Positions 24,466-33,260 of a DNA stretch of 64,000 nt are shown in pieces. The notes beneath the pieces were generated by a model, which was not told where the DNA came from, made no database searches, and saw only the letters and a list, made by a program, of their open reading frames with translations. The translations under genes were made by a program, and so were the position numbers. The stretch is from Acetobacterium bakii (GTDB taxonomy: Bacteria; Bacillota; Clostridia; Eubacteriales; Eubacteriaceae). Numbering within the stretch: the first letter of the stretch is position 1; each line of letters begins with the position of its first letter. The stretch is taken from positions 43,177 through 107,176 of the forward strand of contig NZ_LGYO01000019.1 of the NCBI RefSeq assembly GCF_001263355.1, read 5' to 3'.

Positions 24466-25434
24466 ATGATTGAAAATAAAAAGCCTGAGGTGCTGGTTTT
24501 GGTGGGTCCCACAGCCAGTGGAAAAACGGCCCTTGGGATAGCACTGGCAAAGGCACTGAATGGAGAGATTGTTTCAGCCGACTCCATGCAAATTTACAAA
24601 TACATGAGTATCGGAACAGCAAAGGTCACAATAGCTGAAATGGATGGGGTACCCCATCATTTGGTTGACTGTATTTTACCGGATGAAGAATTCAGTGTGG
24701 CGAAATTCAAGGAAGCGGCACTCACCTGGATACATGATATTTTATCCAGGGGAAAGCTTCCCATTGTTGTTGGCGGAACAGGTTTGTATATTAATGGACT
24801 TACTTTGCCCTGGGGATTTCGCGAAAAGGATGAAGACGAAGTGGTGCGTTGGCAATTGGCTGCGGAAGCGGAAATGCTTGGATGTGAAGCGTTGTTTGAA
24901 CGGCTAAAGGAAGTTGATCCAAAAACAGCTCAGACAGTTCATCCCAATAACGTGAAACGGGTCATCCGTGCCCTTGAGATTTTTGAGGTTACCGGGAAAC
25001 CAAAGTCTTTTTTTGACGAAAAAGCAAGTACCGAGGAGCTGCCTTATACCTATGAGATTATCGGTTTAAAATGGCCGCGTGACGTATTGTATGAGCGGAT
25101 TAATCGTCGGGTGGACAATATGGTGACAAAAGGTTTGATCAAAGAAGCTCAGGATTTGTTGGAACGTGGATACAGTTGGAGTTTAGTGTCATTAAAAGCT
25201 ATTGGATATAAAGAGTTAAGACCTTATTTAGAAGGTAAAGCAACCTTGGAAGAAATGTTAACCATTCTTAAACAGAATACCCGACATTTTGCCAAACGCC
25301 AAATGACCTGGTTTCGTAAGGATGACCGTATTCATTGGGTAGAAGCGAATGAAGAACGGGATGTGAACGATCTTACAAATGAATGTTTGGATATTTTAAA
25401 AAACTCCTGTTTTATGGATTTAACCAAGCAATAA
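24466..25434 (+). CDS. miaA: tRNA dimethylallyltransferase
   Basis: MiaA adds a dimethylallyl group to A37 of tRNAs reading U-starting codons. The 322-residue protein has the P-loop GPTASGKTALG near residue 14, the motif SADSMQIYKYMSIGTAK near residue 38, and a C-terminal HFAKRQMTWFRKD segment near residue 275. The start lies one base after the mutL stop, a classical mutL-miaA arrangement. The expected hfq gene does not follow it. Confidence 0.96.
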   Translation: MIENKKPEVLVLVGPTASGKTALGIALAKALNGEIVSADSMQIYKYMSIGTAKVTIAEMDGVPHHLVDCILPDEEFSVAKFKEAALTWIHDILSRGKLPIVVGGTGLYINGLTLPWGFREKDEDEVVRWQLAAEAEMLGCEALFERLKEVDPKTAQTVHPNNVKRVIRALEIFEVTGKPKSFFDEKASTEELPYTYEIIGLKWPRDVLYERINRRVDNMVTKGLIKEAQDLLERGYSWSLVSLKAIGYKELRPYLEGKATLEEMLTILKQNTRHFAKRQMTWFRKDDRIHWVEANEERDVNDLTNECLDILKNSCFMDLTKQ

Positions 25435-25470
25435 AAGCTAAGAATTGTCGAAAGAAAGAGAGTACTATTT

Positions 25471-26781
25471 TTGAATAAGAAGCAGGACATAAAAGAATAT
25501 CTGGAAAAAGAATTTAAGATAGAACCAGGGGTTATTGATTTTGTGAATTCAATGGAAAAACGATTCGCTAATTCGCTGGAAGCTTTGGATACAATGGGTG
25601 AGTTGCACCAGTACCGGGTCATAAAAGCCATGCAAAAGGCGGGTTTAAGTGATCGCCATTTTGCTGTAGCTACGGGCTATGGCTATGATGACATCGGCAG
25701 AGAAATCGTGGAAACTATTTTCGCCGATGTTTTTGGAGCAGAGGATGCATTGGTACGGCCCCATATTTCGTCGGGAACCCATGCTATTTCTCTGGCACTA
25801 TATGGAGTTTTGAGACCGGGGGATCATTTATTGGCAATTTCAGGGTCGCCTTATGATACCATTCGCACAGTTATTGGATTGGGGAAAAAAAATTTGGGAG
25901 AAGGTACACTTAAGGATTTTGGAGTAACCTATGATCAAATTGAATTACTTGAAGATGGCAGCTTTGATGAGGCTGGAATACTAAAGGCCATTACCTCAAA
26001 AACAAAAATGATTTATCTACAGCGCTCTACGGGATACGGGTGGCGGAAGGCTTTAACTATGGATGCCATAAAGAAGATTATTTTAAAGATCCGATTGGTA
26101 AAAGCAGATGTGATTATTTTTGTTGATAATTGTTATGGTGAATTTTTAGATACTGTCGAACCGGTAGCCATCGGTGCAGATTTAATGGCGGGTTCGCTAA
26201 TAAAAAATCCAGGTGGTGGATTGGCACCCACAGGTGGATATGTGGTTGGACGTTCAGATCTTGTTCATCTGGCCGCCTGCCGATTGGCCGCACCAGGAGT
26301 AGCAAGGGAAACAGGAGCAACACTGGGAATTAATCGAACCTTTCTACAGGGATTGTTTTTTGCCCCTACGGTGGTGGCCCAGGCGCTTAAAACCGCAGTA
26401 CTTCTAGCAGCCTGTTATGAAAAGCTGGGCTTTTTAGTCTGTCCGGGTTCAATGGAATATCGCAGTGATATTATTCAAAGCATTAAATTGGGAAATCCAG
26501 AGGCAGTGAAAGTGTTTTGCAGAGCTGTGCAAGAAGCCGCACCGGTGGATAGCCATCTGACCCCTGAACCATGGGATATGCCCGGTTATGAGGATCCAAT
26601 TATTATGGCCGCCGGAGCGTTTATCCAGGGTTCCTCCATCGAGCTTTCTGCAGATGCCCCCATGCGAGAACCCTATATTGTGTATTTTCAGGGTGGATTA
26701 ACCCATTATCATGGAAAACTTGGAGTTTTATTAAGTATACAGAGATTATTAGATAGAAAGATGATTGAAATTAATATTTAA
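25471..26781 (+). CDS. Methionine gamma-lyase family PLP protein (YnbB/aluminium-resistance type)
   Basis: This 436-residue protein belongs to the Cys/Met-metabolism PLP-dependent fold and matches the family annotated as aluminium resistance or methionine gamma-lyase-like protein. The probable PLP lysine is in GSLIKNPGGGLAPTGGY near residue 248, and FVDNCYGEF near residue 216 carries the cofactor-contacting aspartate. The start is TTG, without a strong ribosome-binding site. The neighbourhood after miaA is the usual place for this gene in clostridia and bacilli. Its actual reaction remains uncertain. Confidence 0.88.
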   Translation: MNKKQDIKEYLEKEFKIEPGVIDFVNSMEKRFANSLEALDTMGELHQYRVIKAMQKAGLSDRHFAVATGYGYDDIGREIVETIFADVFGAEDALVRPHISSGTHAISLALYGVLRPGDHLLAISGSPYDTIRTVIGLGKKNLGEGTLKDFGVTYDQIELLEDGSFDEAGILKAITSKTKMIYLQRSTGYGWRKALTMDAIKKIILKIRLVKADVIIFVDNCYGEFLDTVEPVAIGADLMAGSLIKNPGGGLAPTGGYVVGRSDLVHLAACRLAAPGVARETGATLGINRTFLQGLFFAPTVVAQALKTAVLLAACYEKLGFLVCPGSMEYRSDIIQSIKLGNPEAVKVFCRAVQEAAPVDSHLTPEPWDMPGYEDPIIMAAGAFIQGSSIELSADAPMREPYIVYFQGGLTHYHGKLGVLLSIQRLLDRKMIEINI

Positions 26782-26806
26782 GGGAATATATGAAAGGTGA
26801 TATGGT

Positions 26807-26998
26807 ATGATAACTAAAGAAAAAATCGAACGAATCAATATACTAGCAAATAAGAAAAAGATAATGGGGTTAACTGAAGAAGAGCTCGATGAGCAACAAT
26901 CCCTTCGTGCTGAATACCTTCAGGCTGTTCGTGAAAATTTCCGAGGACAGTTGGATTCAATTATTATTGTGGATGAACCACAATGTGATAATAAATAA
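26807..26998 (+). CDS. DUF896 family small protein (YnzC-like)
   Basis: This 63-residue cytosolic protein has the pattern of the DUF896/UPF0291 family: two helices, IERINILANKKK and LTEEELDEQQSLRAEYL, followed by VRENFRGQLDSI. Bacillus YnzC belongs to this family and is near the SOS genes lexA-yneA; the molecular function is not established. AAAGGTG precedes the ATG. It lies 25 bp after the PLP protein and 12 bp before the next gene. Confidence 0.9.
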   Translation: MITKEKIERINILANKKKIMGLTEEELDEQQSLRAEYLQAVRENFRGQLDSIIIVDEPQCDNK

Positions 26999-27010
26999 GG
27001 AGGAAGAAAA

Positions 27011-27421
27011 ATGGAAAAAGATGGTAGAGACGGAAGCTATGAACATGCTGAGGAATTAAGCAATCAAGAAAAAGGTGTCACCGACGGAGGTGTCACATCT
27101 TATCAAAGAGCTGAAAAATTAGGCGAGAAAAATGTGGGAGAACAACATGAATTTATGGCCGATTCAGAGAATTCAAAAGAACGTGTTCATGGAGACGAGC
27201 ATCCTCATAAACGAGCAGCCGCTCATAATGATGCTTTTGTAACTGATGAAAAAGAAGGCATTTATGAAAAGGCTGAAGATTTGGCCAGCAAAGAAAAAAC
27301 AATAGAAGCTGAGGGTTCAGGAATTTATCGAAATGCTGAAGAATTGGGAAAAGAAACGACGGAAGAAATCCATGAATTTATGGCAGACGATGGCGACGAA
27401 ACTGAAAAGCAGACAAAATAA
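27011..27421 (+). CDS. Acidic repeat protein of unknown function (136 residues)
   Basis: I do not recognise a family. The protein is built from two similar halves of about 45 residues (roughly 8-55 and 82-129), each containing two Y-x-x-AE-x-L motifs and ending in HEFMAD: for example SYEHAEELSNQEK with SYQRAEKLGEK, then IYEKAEDLASKEK with IYRNAEELGKE. It is very hydrophilic, rich in Glu, Lys and Asp, and has no cysteine, membrane helix or signal peptide. AAGGAGG precedes the ATG. It lies between the DUF896 and M18 aminopeptidase genes, all close together, probably one operon. Confidence 0.8.
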   Translation: MEKDGRDGSYEHAEELSNQEKGVTDGGVTSYQRAEKLGEKNVGEQHEFMADSENSKERVHGDEHPHKRAAAHNDAFVTDEKEGIYEKAEDLASKEKTIEAEGSGIYRNAEELGKETTEEIHEFMADDGDETEKQTK

Positions 27422-27433
27422 GGAGAACAATAT

Positions 27434-28867
27434 ATGATTGGTGAAGAAAAAGAAAAAAGCCCGGGTACACTGTTACAGGAACAATTGTCAAAAACATGGC
27501 AGAGTGCCTGGAAAGACCTCAGTGATGAGGATGTTCTGGGCACTAAGACAATCAGTGACGAGTACCTTGGTTACATTACCAATGGCAAAACTGAACGGCA
27601 ATGTGCCCGGATCAGTGTTGAAATGGCTGAAGCCGCAGGTTTTAAATCCCTTGAACACTATTTAAAGATTGGAAAAATTGCTTCCGGAGATAAGGTCTAT
27701 ACTGTTCATAAGAAAAAAGCAGTGGTCTTATTTATCGCCGGATCGGATTCCATTGAAAATGGCATGGCGATTGTGGGTGCTCATATCGATGCGCCTCGTC
27801 TGGATTTAAAACCATCACCTTTATATGAATGTGAGGATATGGCTTATTTTAAAACTCACTACTATGGAGGTATTAAAAAATACCATTGGGTGACTATTCC
27901 ACTAGCCATGCATGGCACCGTCGTAAAAAAGGACGGTGAAACCATTGATATTTCCATTGGTGAATCGATGAGTGATCCGGTCTTCTGTATTACCGATCTA
28001 TTACCACATCTTTCTCAGGAACAAAATACGAAAAAAATGAATGAAGGTATTACCGGGGAAGGATTAAACATTATTGTTGGGACTTTGCCTTTTAATGAAA
28101 AAGAGATTAAAGAAGGCGTCAAGCTTAATGTTTTGAAATTTCTCCATGAGAAATATGGCATGGTCGAAGAAGATTTTGCAACAGCCGAGCTTGAAGTTGT
28201 CCCCGCTGGGGCTGCACGAAATGTGGGCTTTGATGAAAGCTTAGTCGGCGGATACGGACAGGATGATCGCATTTGCGCATTTACAGCACTTAAAGCTATC
28301 ATCGATCGAGAAAATCCAAAACGGACCCTGTGTGTTATTTTAGCTGACAAGGAAGAAATTGGAAGTTACGGTAACACCGGTATGCAATCTCAGTTTTTTG
28401 AAAATGCCGTGGCGGAGGTCATTGACCTTATGGGCGTTAAGAAACCAGAACTGGCAATGCGACGTTGCTTTATGCATTCAGAAATGCTTTCTGCAGATGT
28501 CACCGCTGGTGTTGACCCTAATTTCACAGGAACACACGATAAATTCAATGCCCCGTATATTGGAAAAGGAATTGTTCTTTCCAAGTATGGTGGCGCCAGA
28601 GGAAAGTCAGGCTCCAATGATGCCCATGCAGAGTTTTTAGGTAAAATGAGAAAAACTCTTGATGATGTCGGAGTGGTGTGGCAAATGGGCGAGTTGGGTC
28701 GGGTCGATCTTGGCGGCGGAGGGACCATTGCTCATATATTAGCAGAATATGGCATGGATGTTCTCGATTGCGGTCCGGCCTTATTAAGTATGCATTCACC
28801 GTTTGAATTGGCATCTAAGGTTGACCTATATATGTGTTATAAAGGTTATAAGGCTTTTCTTGATTAG
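27434..28867 (+). CDS. M18 family aminopeptidase
   Basis: This 477-residue metallo-aminopeptidase removes N-terminal residues from peptides in the cytoplasm, probably as a large tetrahedral oligomer. Metal-ligand regions of M18 enzymes are visible: GAHIDAPRLDLKP near residue 117, QDDRICAFTALK near 276, DKEEIGSYGNTG near 305, HSEMLSADVTAG near 349 and the C-terminal SMHSPFE near 456. The length fits the bacterial ApeA branch. AAGGAGA precedes the ATG. A strong terminator follows, separating it from rnf. Confidence 0.93.
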   Translation: MIGEEKEKSPGTLLQEQLSKTWQSAWKDLSDEDVLGTKTISDEYLGYITNGKTERQCARISVEMAEAAGFKSLEHYLKIGKIASGDKVYTVHKKKAVVLFIAGSDSIENGMAIVGAHIDAPRLDLKPSPLYECEDMAYFKTHYYGGIKKYHWVTIPLAMHGTVVKKDGETIDISIGESMSDPVFCITDLLPHLSQEQNTKKMNEGITGEGLNIIVGTLPFNEKEIKEGVKLNVLKFLHEKYGMVEEDFATAELEVVPAGAARNVGFDESLVGGYGQDDRICAFTALKAIIDRENPKRTLCVILADKEEIGSYGNTGMQSQFFENAVAEVIDLMGVKKPELAMRRCFMHSEMLSADVTAGVDPNFTGTHDKFNAPYIGKGIVLSKYGGARGKSGSNDAHAEFLGKMRKTLDDVGVVWQMGELGRVDLGGGGTIAHILAEYGMDVLDCGPALLSMHSPFELASKVDLYMCYKGYKAFLD

Positions 28868-28935
28868 AATGAATCAAAATAAGGGCCATGCGATTTAGTA
28901 TACGTTAGTTTTCACTTAAATAAGATGTTGTAGAG

Positions 28936-28993
28936 AATGGTAAAATGGTTACTAAAAATTATCTTTTAGTAACCATTTATTACCATTTTTTTA
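28936..28993 (+). terminator. Terminator between the M18 gene and rnf
   Basis: A perfect 14-bp stem, AATGGTTACTAAAA (28944-28957) with its complement at 28964-28977, is extended by an outer AATGGTA/TTACCATT pairing and followed by a T run. Confidence 0.88.
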
Positions 28994-29019
28994 TTTGTTT
29001 GATTATATAGAGTATTATT

Positions 29020-29046
29020 TTGAACAAATTTTTCTAATGGTATAGA
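29020..29046 (+). promoter_or_regulatory. Possible rnf operon promoter
   Basis: TTGAAC (29020-29025) and an extended -10, TGGTATAGA (29038-29046), are spaced by only 15 bp. Another candidate -10, TATGAT, lies at 29066-29071. The assignment is weak; the rest of the 28994-29140 stretch is AT-rich and shows no gene. Confidence 0.35.
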
Positions 29047-29140
29047 AAAAAAATAAAATTTATGTTATGATACTGCCCATATATACAAGTATATCTATTT
29101 GTCTTGTGTAAAATCTTATTTAAGGGGTGTTTGACTTATA

Positions 29141-30472
29141 ATGAATTTTAAACATGGAACCTTTAAGGGGGGAATCCACCCACCCTACAGGAAGGAAAGT
29201 ACAGCCGATGTGCCATTGGGATTTGGAGTAAAGCCAGATACAGTTATCATACCCATGTCCATGCACATTGGAGCACCATGTACGCCGATCGTTAAAAAAG
29301 GCGATCAGGTTTACCTTGGTCAAAGAATTGGTGAGCCAAATGGCTTTGTATCGGTGCCGATACACGCAAGTGTTTCCGGAAAAGTAATCGCTGTCGAGGA
29401 AAGACCGCATGCCAATGGAGATCGTGTGATGGCTGTTGTGATTGAATCAGACGGTCTGGATACTGTTGATCCCAGTATTAAACCATATGGTTCGCTGGAA
29501 GAGCTTGATGCGGATGCCATTAAAAAAATGGTTGTAAATGCAGGAATCGTTGGACTTGGCGGAGCAACCTTCCCAACCCACGTAAAGCTGGCAATTCCAC
29601 CGGATAAAAATGTGGATTGTGTGATCCTCAACGGTGCTGAATGTGAACCTTATTTAACAGCCGATCATCATTTGATGCTGGCGCATGCTGAAAAGGTTGT
29701 CATGGGGCTTAAAATTGCCATGAAATCTGTTGGCGTTAAAAAGGGCTTTATCGGTGTTGAAGATAATAAAACCGATGCCATTGAAGCACTGGGAAAAGCC
29801 ATTGGAAATGATGCCAGCATTGAAGTCTATTCACTGCATACCAAGTATCCCCAGGGTGCTGAGAAACAACTCATTGCTGCGGTAACCGGCCGTGAAGTGC
29901 CTTCCGGTGGATTACCAGCCGATGCGGGTGTGGTGGTGATGAACGTTGGTACTGCAGCTCAGATTGCTGAAAGCATGACTACGGGAATGCCGCTTTATAA
30001 ACGTATTCTTACCTGTACCGGGGATGCCATTAAAACCCCGCAAACCCTGGAAATTCGTGTTGGTGTTTCATTTCAATCCGTTATCGATCAGTGCGGAGGA
30101 TTTACTTCCGAACCTGGAAAAGTTATATCAGGCGGGCCAATGATGGGCGTTTCTCAATTTGAGACGGTGGTTCCTGTTATGAAGGGAACTTCAGGAATTT
30201 TATGTTTAACAAAAGAATCTGCCAACATTGCAGAGCCATCCAATTGTATTCATTGCGGTAAGTGTGTTGGTGTCTGTCCAATTCATTTGCAGCCACTTAT
30301 CATTGCAGAGTATTCGCTGCGAAATAAGTGGGATAAAAGTGAAGCAAATAATGCCATGGATTGTATTGAATGCGGAAGCTGTTCTTTCATTTGTCCTGCA
30401 AAAAGAACACTGGCTTCATCGATCCGTGTTGCAAAACGAGAAATAATCGCCCAAAGAAGAAAAGGAAATTAG
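29141..30472 (+). CDS. rnfC: Ion-translocating Rnf complex subunit C
   Basis: RnfC is a peripheral subunit thought to bind FMN and NAD+ and to exchange electrons with the membrane part of the complex. The 443-residue protein has an NADH/FMN-binding region with the glycine-rich GIVGLGGATFPTH near residue 137 and ILNGAECEPYL near 165. Two [4Fe-4S] motifs lie near the end: CIHCGKCVGVCP (about 368) and CIECGSCSFICP (about 407). It has no long alanine-rich tail as in some proteobacteria. AAGGGGTG precedes the ATG. First gene of rnfCDGEAB, the order known in Acetobacterium and clostridia. Confidence 0.97.
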   Translation: MNFKHGTFKGGIHPPYRKESTADVPLGFGVKPDTVIIPMSMHIGAPCTPIVKKGDQVYLGQRIGEPNGFVSVPIHASVSGKVIAVEERPHANGDRVMAVVIESDGLDTVDPSIKPYGSLEELDADAIKKMVVNAGIVGLGGATFPTHVKLAIPPDKNVDCVILNGAECEPYLTADHHLMLAHAEKVVMGLKIAMKSVGVKKGFIGVEDNKTDAIEALGKAIGNDASIEVYSLHTKYPQGAEKQLIAAVTGREVPSGGLPADAGVVVMNVGTAAQIAESMTTGMPLYKRILTCTGDAIKTPQTLEIRVGVSFQSVIDQCGGFTSEPGKVISGGPMMGVSQFETVVPVMKGTSGILCLTKESANIAEPSNCIHCGKCVGVCPIHLQPLIIAEYSLRNKWDKSEANNAMDCIECGSCSFICPAKRTLASSIRVAKREIIAQRRKGN

Positions 30473-30483
30473 GAGGAGTATTG

Positions 30484-31437
30484 ATGAATGAATTAAACCT
30501 TACAGTGTCCTCATCCCCTCACATTCGTGCGAAGCATTCCACAGCGAGTATTATGCAAAATGTCATTATTGCTTTATTACCAGCTTTGGCAGTGGCCGGA
30601 TATGTTTTTGGGGTATGGGCGTTAGCACTCGTTGCCATCTGTATTATTTCTTCTGTTGTAACAGAAGCAGTTATTCAAAAATTATTAAAAAAACCAATAA
30701 CCATAAATGACTGGAGTGCGGTTGTTACCGGTGTTCTACTGGCTTTTAATTTACCGGTTAATGCACCCTGGTGGATTGCAGTCATCGGTTCTGTTTTTGC
30801 AATTGCTATTGTAAAACAGTGTTTTGGTGGTTTAGGACAAAACTTTATTAACCCTGCTTTGGCAGCGAGAGCTTTCTTATTAGCTTCCTGGCCGGGACAT
30901 ATGACAAGTACAGCCTTCATTCCATTGTCTGACACCGTTACAACGGCAACACCTTTGGCATTATTGAAAGCCGGAGACCTTGCCAATATGCCTTCTACCT
31001 TTGATCTATTCACAGGACTGAATATTACTGGCTGTATCGGTGAGATTTCAGCACTGGCATTGTTGCTCGGCGGCTTATATCTTATTTATAAAGGCATTAT
31101 CAGTTGGAGAATTCCATTTATTTATATTGCAACTGTTGGTATTTTTGCTCTTTTATTGGGTCAGGATCCATTAGTGCATATCGCTTCAGGTGGTTTGATG
31201 TTGGGTGCTTTCTTTATGGCAACCGATTATGCATCATCACCGATCACGGTTAAAGGTCAGATCGCCTACGCCATCGGCTGTGGTTTGATTACTATGATTA
31301 TCCGTCAGTATGGTGGGTATCCAGAAGGAGTGTCCTATTCCATCCTCCTGATGAATGTTGCCACACCTCTCATTGAACGCTTCACCAAGGAAAGAATCTA
31401 TGGTGTGGCTAAGAAGAAAAAGGAGGTAAAAGCATAA
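30484..31437 (+). CDS. rnfD: Ion-translocating Rnf complex subunit D
   Basis: RnfD is an integral membrane subunit related to NqrB; it carries covalently bound FMN and is believed to take part in Na+ or H+ movement. The 317-residue protein has about eight to ten membrane helices. A threonine in the motif TTATPLALL near residue 152 is the probable flavin attachment site. The ATG at 30484 follows AGGAGGAG; the frame is open 38 codons further upstream but overlaps rnfC. It overlaps rnfG by one base. Confidence 0.96.
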   Translation: MNELNLTVSSSPHIRAKHSTASIMQNVIIALLPALAVAGYVFGVWALALVAICIISSVVTEAVIQKLLKKPITINDWSAVVTGVLLAFNLPVNAPWWIAVIGSVFAIAIVKQCFGGLGQNFINPALAARAFLLASWPGHMTSTAFIPLSDTVTTATPLALLKAGDLANMPSTFDLFTGLNITGCIGEISALALLLGGLYLIYKGIISWRIPFIYIATVGIFALLLGQDPLVHIASGGLMLGAFFMATDYASSPITVKGQIAYAIGCGLITMIIRQYGGYPEGVSYSILLMNVATPLIERFTKERIYGVAKKKKEVKA

Positions 31438-32054
31438 TGGCAAATATAGTGAAAATCGACTGGAAAGAAGTTATTAGACTCGGTTTAATTCTCCTTGCAA
31501 TTTCAGCGGTGGCAGCCTGTCTTCTGGCTTTAACAAATTATGTGACCGCCGGGACCATTGAACAGATGAATGCCGATGCCAACACGGCAGCACGCCAGGA
31601 AGTGCTTGCAGAAGCCACCGATTTTGAGCAGGTCCCTGCAGAGGAATTGGCAAAAATAGGAACTGAAATCGGACTTGAAAAACCTGAGGAATTGATGGAA
31701 GCCTATATCGGAAAAAATGGCAGTGAAGTTGTTGGATATACTGTGAAAACGGCACCCTCAAATGGTTATGCTGGATCAGTAGAAATGTTAACCGGGATTT
31801 CAGCGGATGGTGTTATTCAGGCAATTACCATCTTAAAACAAAATGAAACTCCGGGCTTGGGCGCGAAATCAACCGAACCTGAGTTTAAAGATCAGTTCAA
31901 AGAAAAATCAGCATTAGAAGAAGTTACGGTTGTGAAAACCGCTCCTGCAACAGGGAATGCGATACAGGCAATTACCGGTGCAACCATTACATCTAAAGCT
32001 GTTACTTATGGGGTAAACATAGCAAATCAAGTTTATCAGATTCTGTCGAAATAG
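31437..32054 (+). CDS. rnfG: Ion-translocating Rnf complex subunit G
   Basis: RnfG has one N-terminal membrane helix (about 12-32) and an extracytoplasmic FMN-binding domain related to NqrC. The flavinylation motif, S/T-G-A-T-x-x-S/T, is visible as TGATITS near residue 181, so FMN is probably attached by an ApbE-type transferase, which is not encoded in this window. The length, 205 residues, is normal. Its start overlaps the rnfD stop. Confidence 0.96.
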   Translation: MANIVKIDWKEVIRLGLILLAISAVAACLLALTNYVTAGTIEQMNADANTAARQEVLAEATDFEQVPAEELAKIGTEIGLEKPEELMEAYIGKNGSEVVGYTVKTAPSNGYAGSVEMLTGISADGVIQAITILKQNETPGLGAKSTEPEFKDQFKEKSALEEVTVVKTAPATGNAIQAITGATITSKAVTYGVNIANQVYQILSK

Positions 32055-32069
32055 GAGGGGAAAGTAAAG

Positions 32070-32663
32070 ATGAATTTTGTAAAAAATCTTACCAGAGGAA
32101 TCATACGAGAAAACCCGACCTTTGTACTAGTTTTGGGAATGTGTCCAACCCTTGCGGTTACCACATCAGCCATTAATGGTATGGGTATGGGTTTGGCAAC
32201 CTTGGTTGTACTTGTCGGTTCCAACGTGGTTATCTCGGCAATGCGAAAAATAATTCCCGATAATATCAGAATACCTGCCTTTGTTGTCATCATTGCTTCC
32301 TTTGTTACCATTATAGGAATGTTGATGAAGGCCTATGTGCCGGCACTGGATGCGGCTTTGGGAATATATATTCCATTGATTGTTGTTAACTGTATTATAT
32401 TAGCCCGTGCGGAAGCGTTTGCTTTCTTTAACGGTGTAGCCGATTCATTTGCGGATGGACTTGGTATGGGTCTTGGTTTTACCCTGGCTCTGACGATTCT
32501 TGGCGGAGTACGTGAAATCCTTGGTGCCGGAAGCATTTTCGGATTTTCACTCTTTGGTGCCGCTTATGAACCAGTATTATTAATGATCCTTCCTCCCGGG
32601 GCTTTTTTAACCCTTGGTCTTATGATTGGCCTCATTAATTGGAAATCTAAGAAGAAGGCGTAG
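32070..32663 (+). CDS. rnfE: Ion-translocating Rnf complex subunit E
   Basis: This 197-residue membrane protein with about six helices belongs to the NqrD/RnfE family. Together with RnfA it forms the symmetrical membrane core that holds a [2Fe-2S] cluster in related structures; the cysteine in MCPTLAV near residue 26 and the one in VVNCIIL near residue 108 are the likely ligands. GGAGGGG lies upstream of the ATG. Confidence 0.96.
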   Translation: MNFVKNLTRGIIRENPTFVLVLGMCPTLAVTTSAINGMGMGLATLVVLVGSNVVISAMRKIIPDNIRIPAFVVIIASFVTIIGMLMKAYVPALDAALGIYIPLIVVNCIILARAEAFAFFNGVADSFADGLGMGLGFTLALTILGGVREILGAGSIFGFSLFGAAYEPVLLMILPPGAFLTLGLMIGLINWKSKKKA

Positions 32664-32675
32664 GGGGAGATAACA

Positions 32676-33254
32676 ATGAGCTTAATATTTATTCTTATCA
32701 GTACAATTTTTGTAAACAACTTTATACTGTCACGTTTTTTAGGTATCTGTCCATTTCTGGGAGTTTCCAAACAAGTTGAAACTGCCATTGGTATGGGCGT
32801 TGCTGTAACCTTTGTTATGGCGCTGGCTTCGGCTATTACCTTTGTGGTTCAGTATGCCATTTTAGATCCACTAAATCTTGGGTATCTGCAGACCATTGCG
32901 TTTATTCTGGTTATTGCCGCATTGGTACAATTTGTGGAAATGATCATCAAAAAAATGAGCCCGTCCCTATATCAGGCACTGGGTGTTTATTTACCGCTGA
33001 TTACAACAAACTGTGCAGTTCTTGGGGTTGCACTTTTGAATATTCAGTATGAATATAACTTTATTGAAACAATATTTAACGGCGTTGGTGCCGCTATCGG
33101 CTTCACCCTTGCAATTGTTCTCTTTGCAGGTATTCGTGAACGTCTTGAAACATCAGCAGTGCCAAAGGCTCTGGAAGGATTCCCGATTGCGTTAATAACC
33201 GCTGGTTTAATGGCGATTGCATTTTTGGGATTCTCCGGAATGCAATTGGGTTAG
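32676..33254 (+). CDS. rnfA: Ion-translocating Rnf complex subunit A
   Basis: RnfA is a 192-residue, six-helix membrane protein paralogous to RnfE (NqrE family). The conserved cysteines in GICPFLGVS near residue 25 and TTNCAVLG near residue 109 match the proposed intramembrane [2Fe-2S] site shared with RnfE. It is preceded by AGGGGGAG, 12 bp after rnfE. Confidence 0.96.
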   Translation: MSLIFILISTIFVNNFILSRFLGICPFLGVSKQVETAIGMGVAVTFVMALASAITFVVQYAILDPLNLGYLQTIAFILVIAALVQFVEMIIKKMSPSLYQALGVYLPLITTNCAVLGVALLNIQYEYNFIETIFNGVGAAIGFTLAIVLFAGIRERLETSAVPKALEGFPIALITAGLMAIAFLGFSGMQLG

Positions 33255-33260
33255 GAGGGT

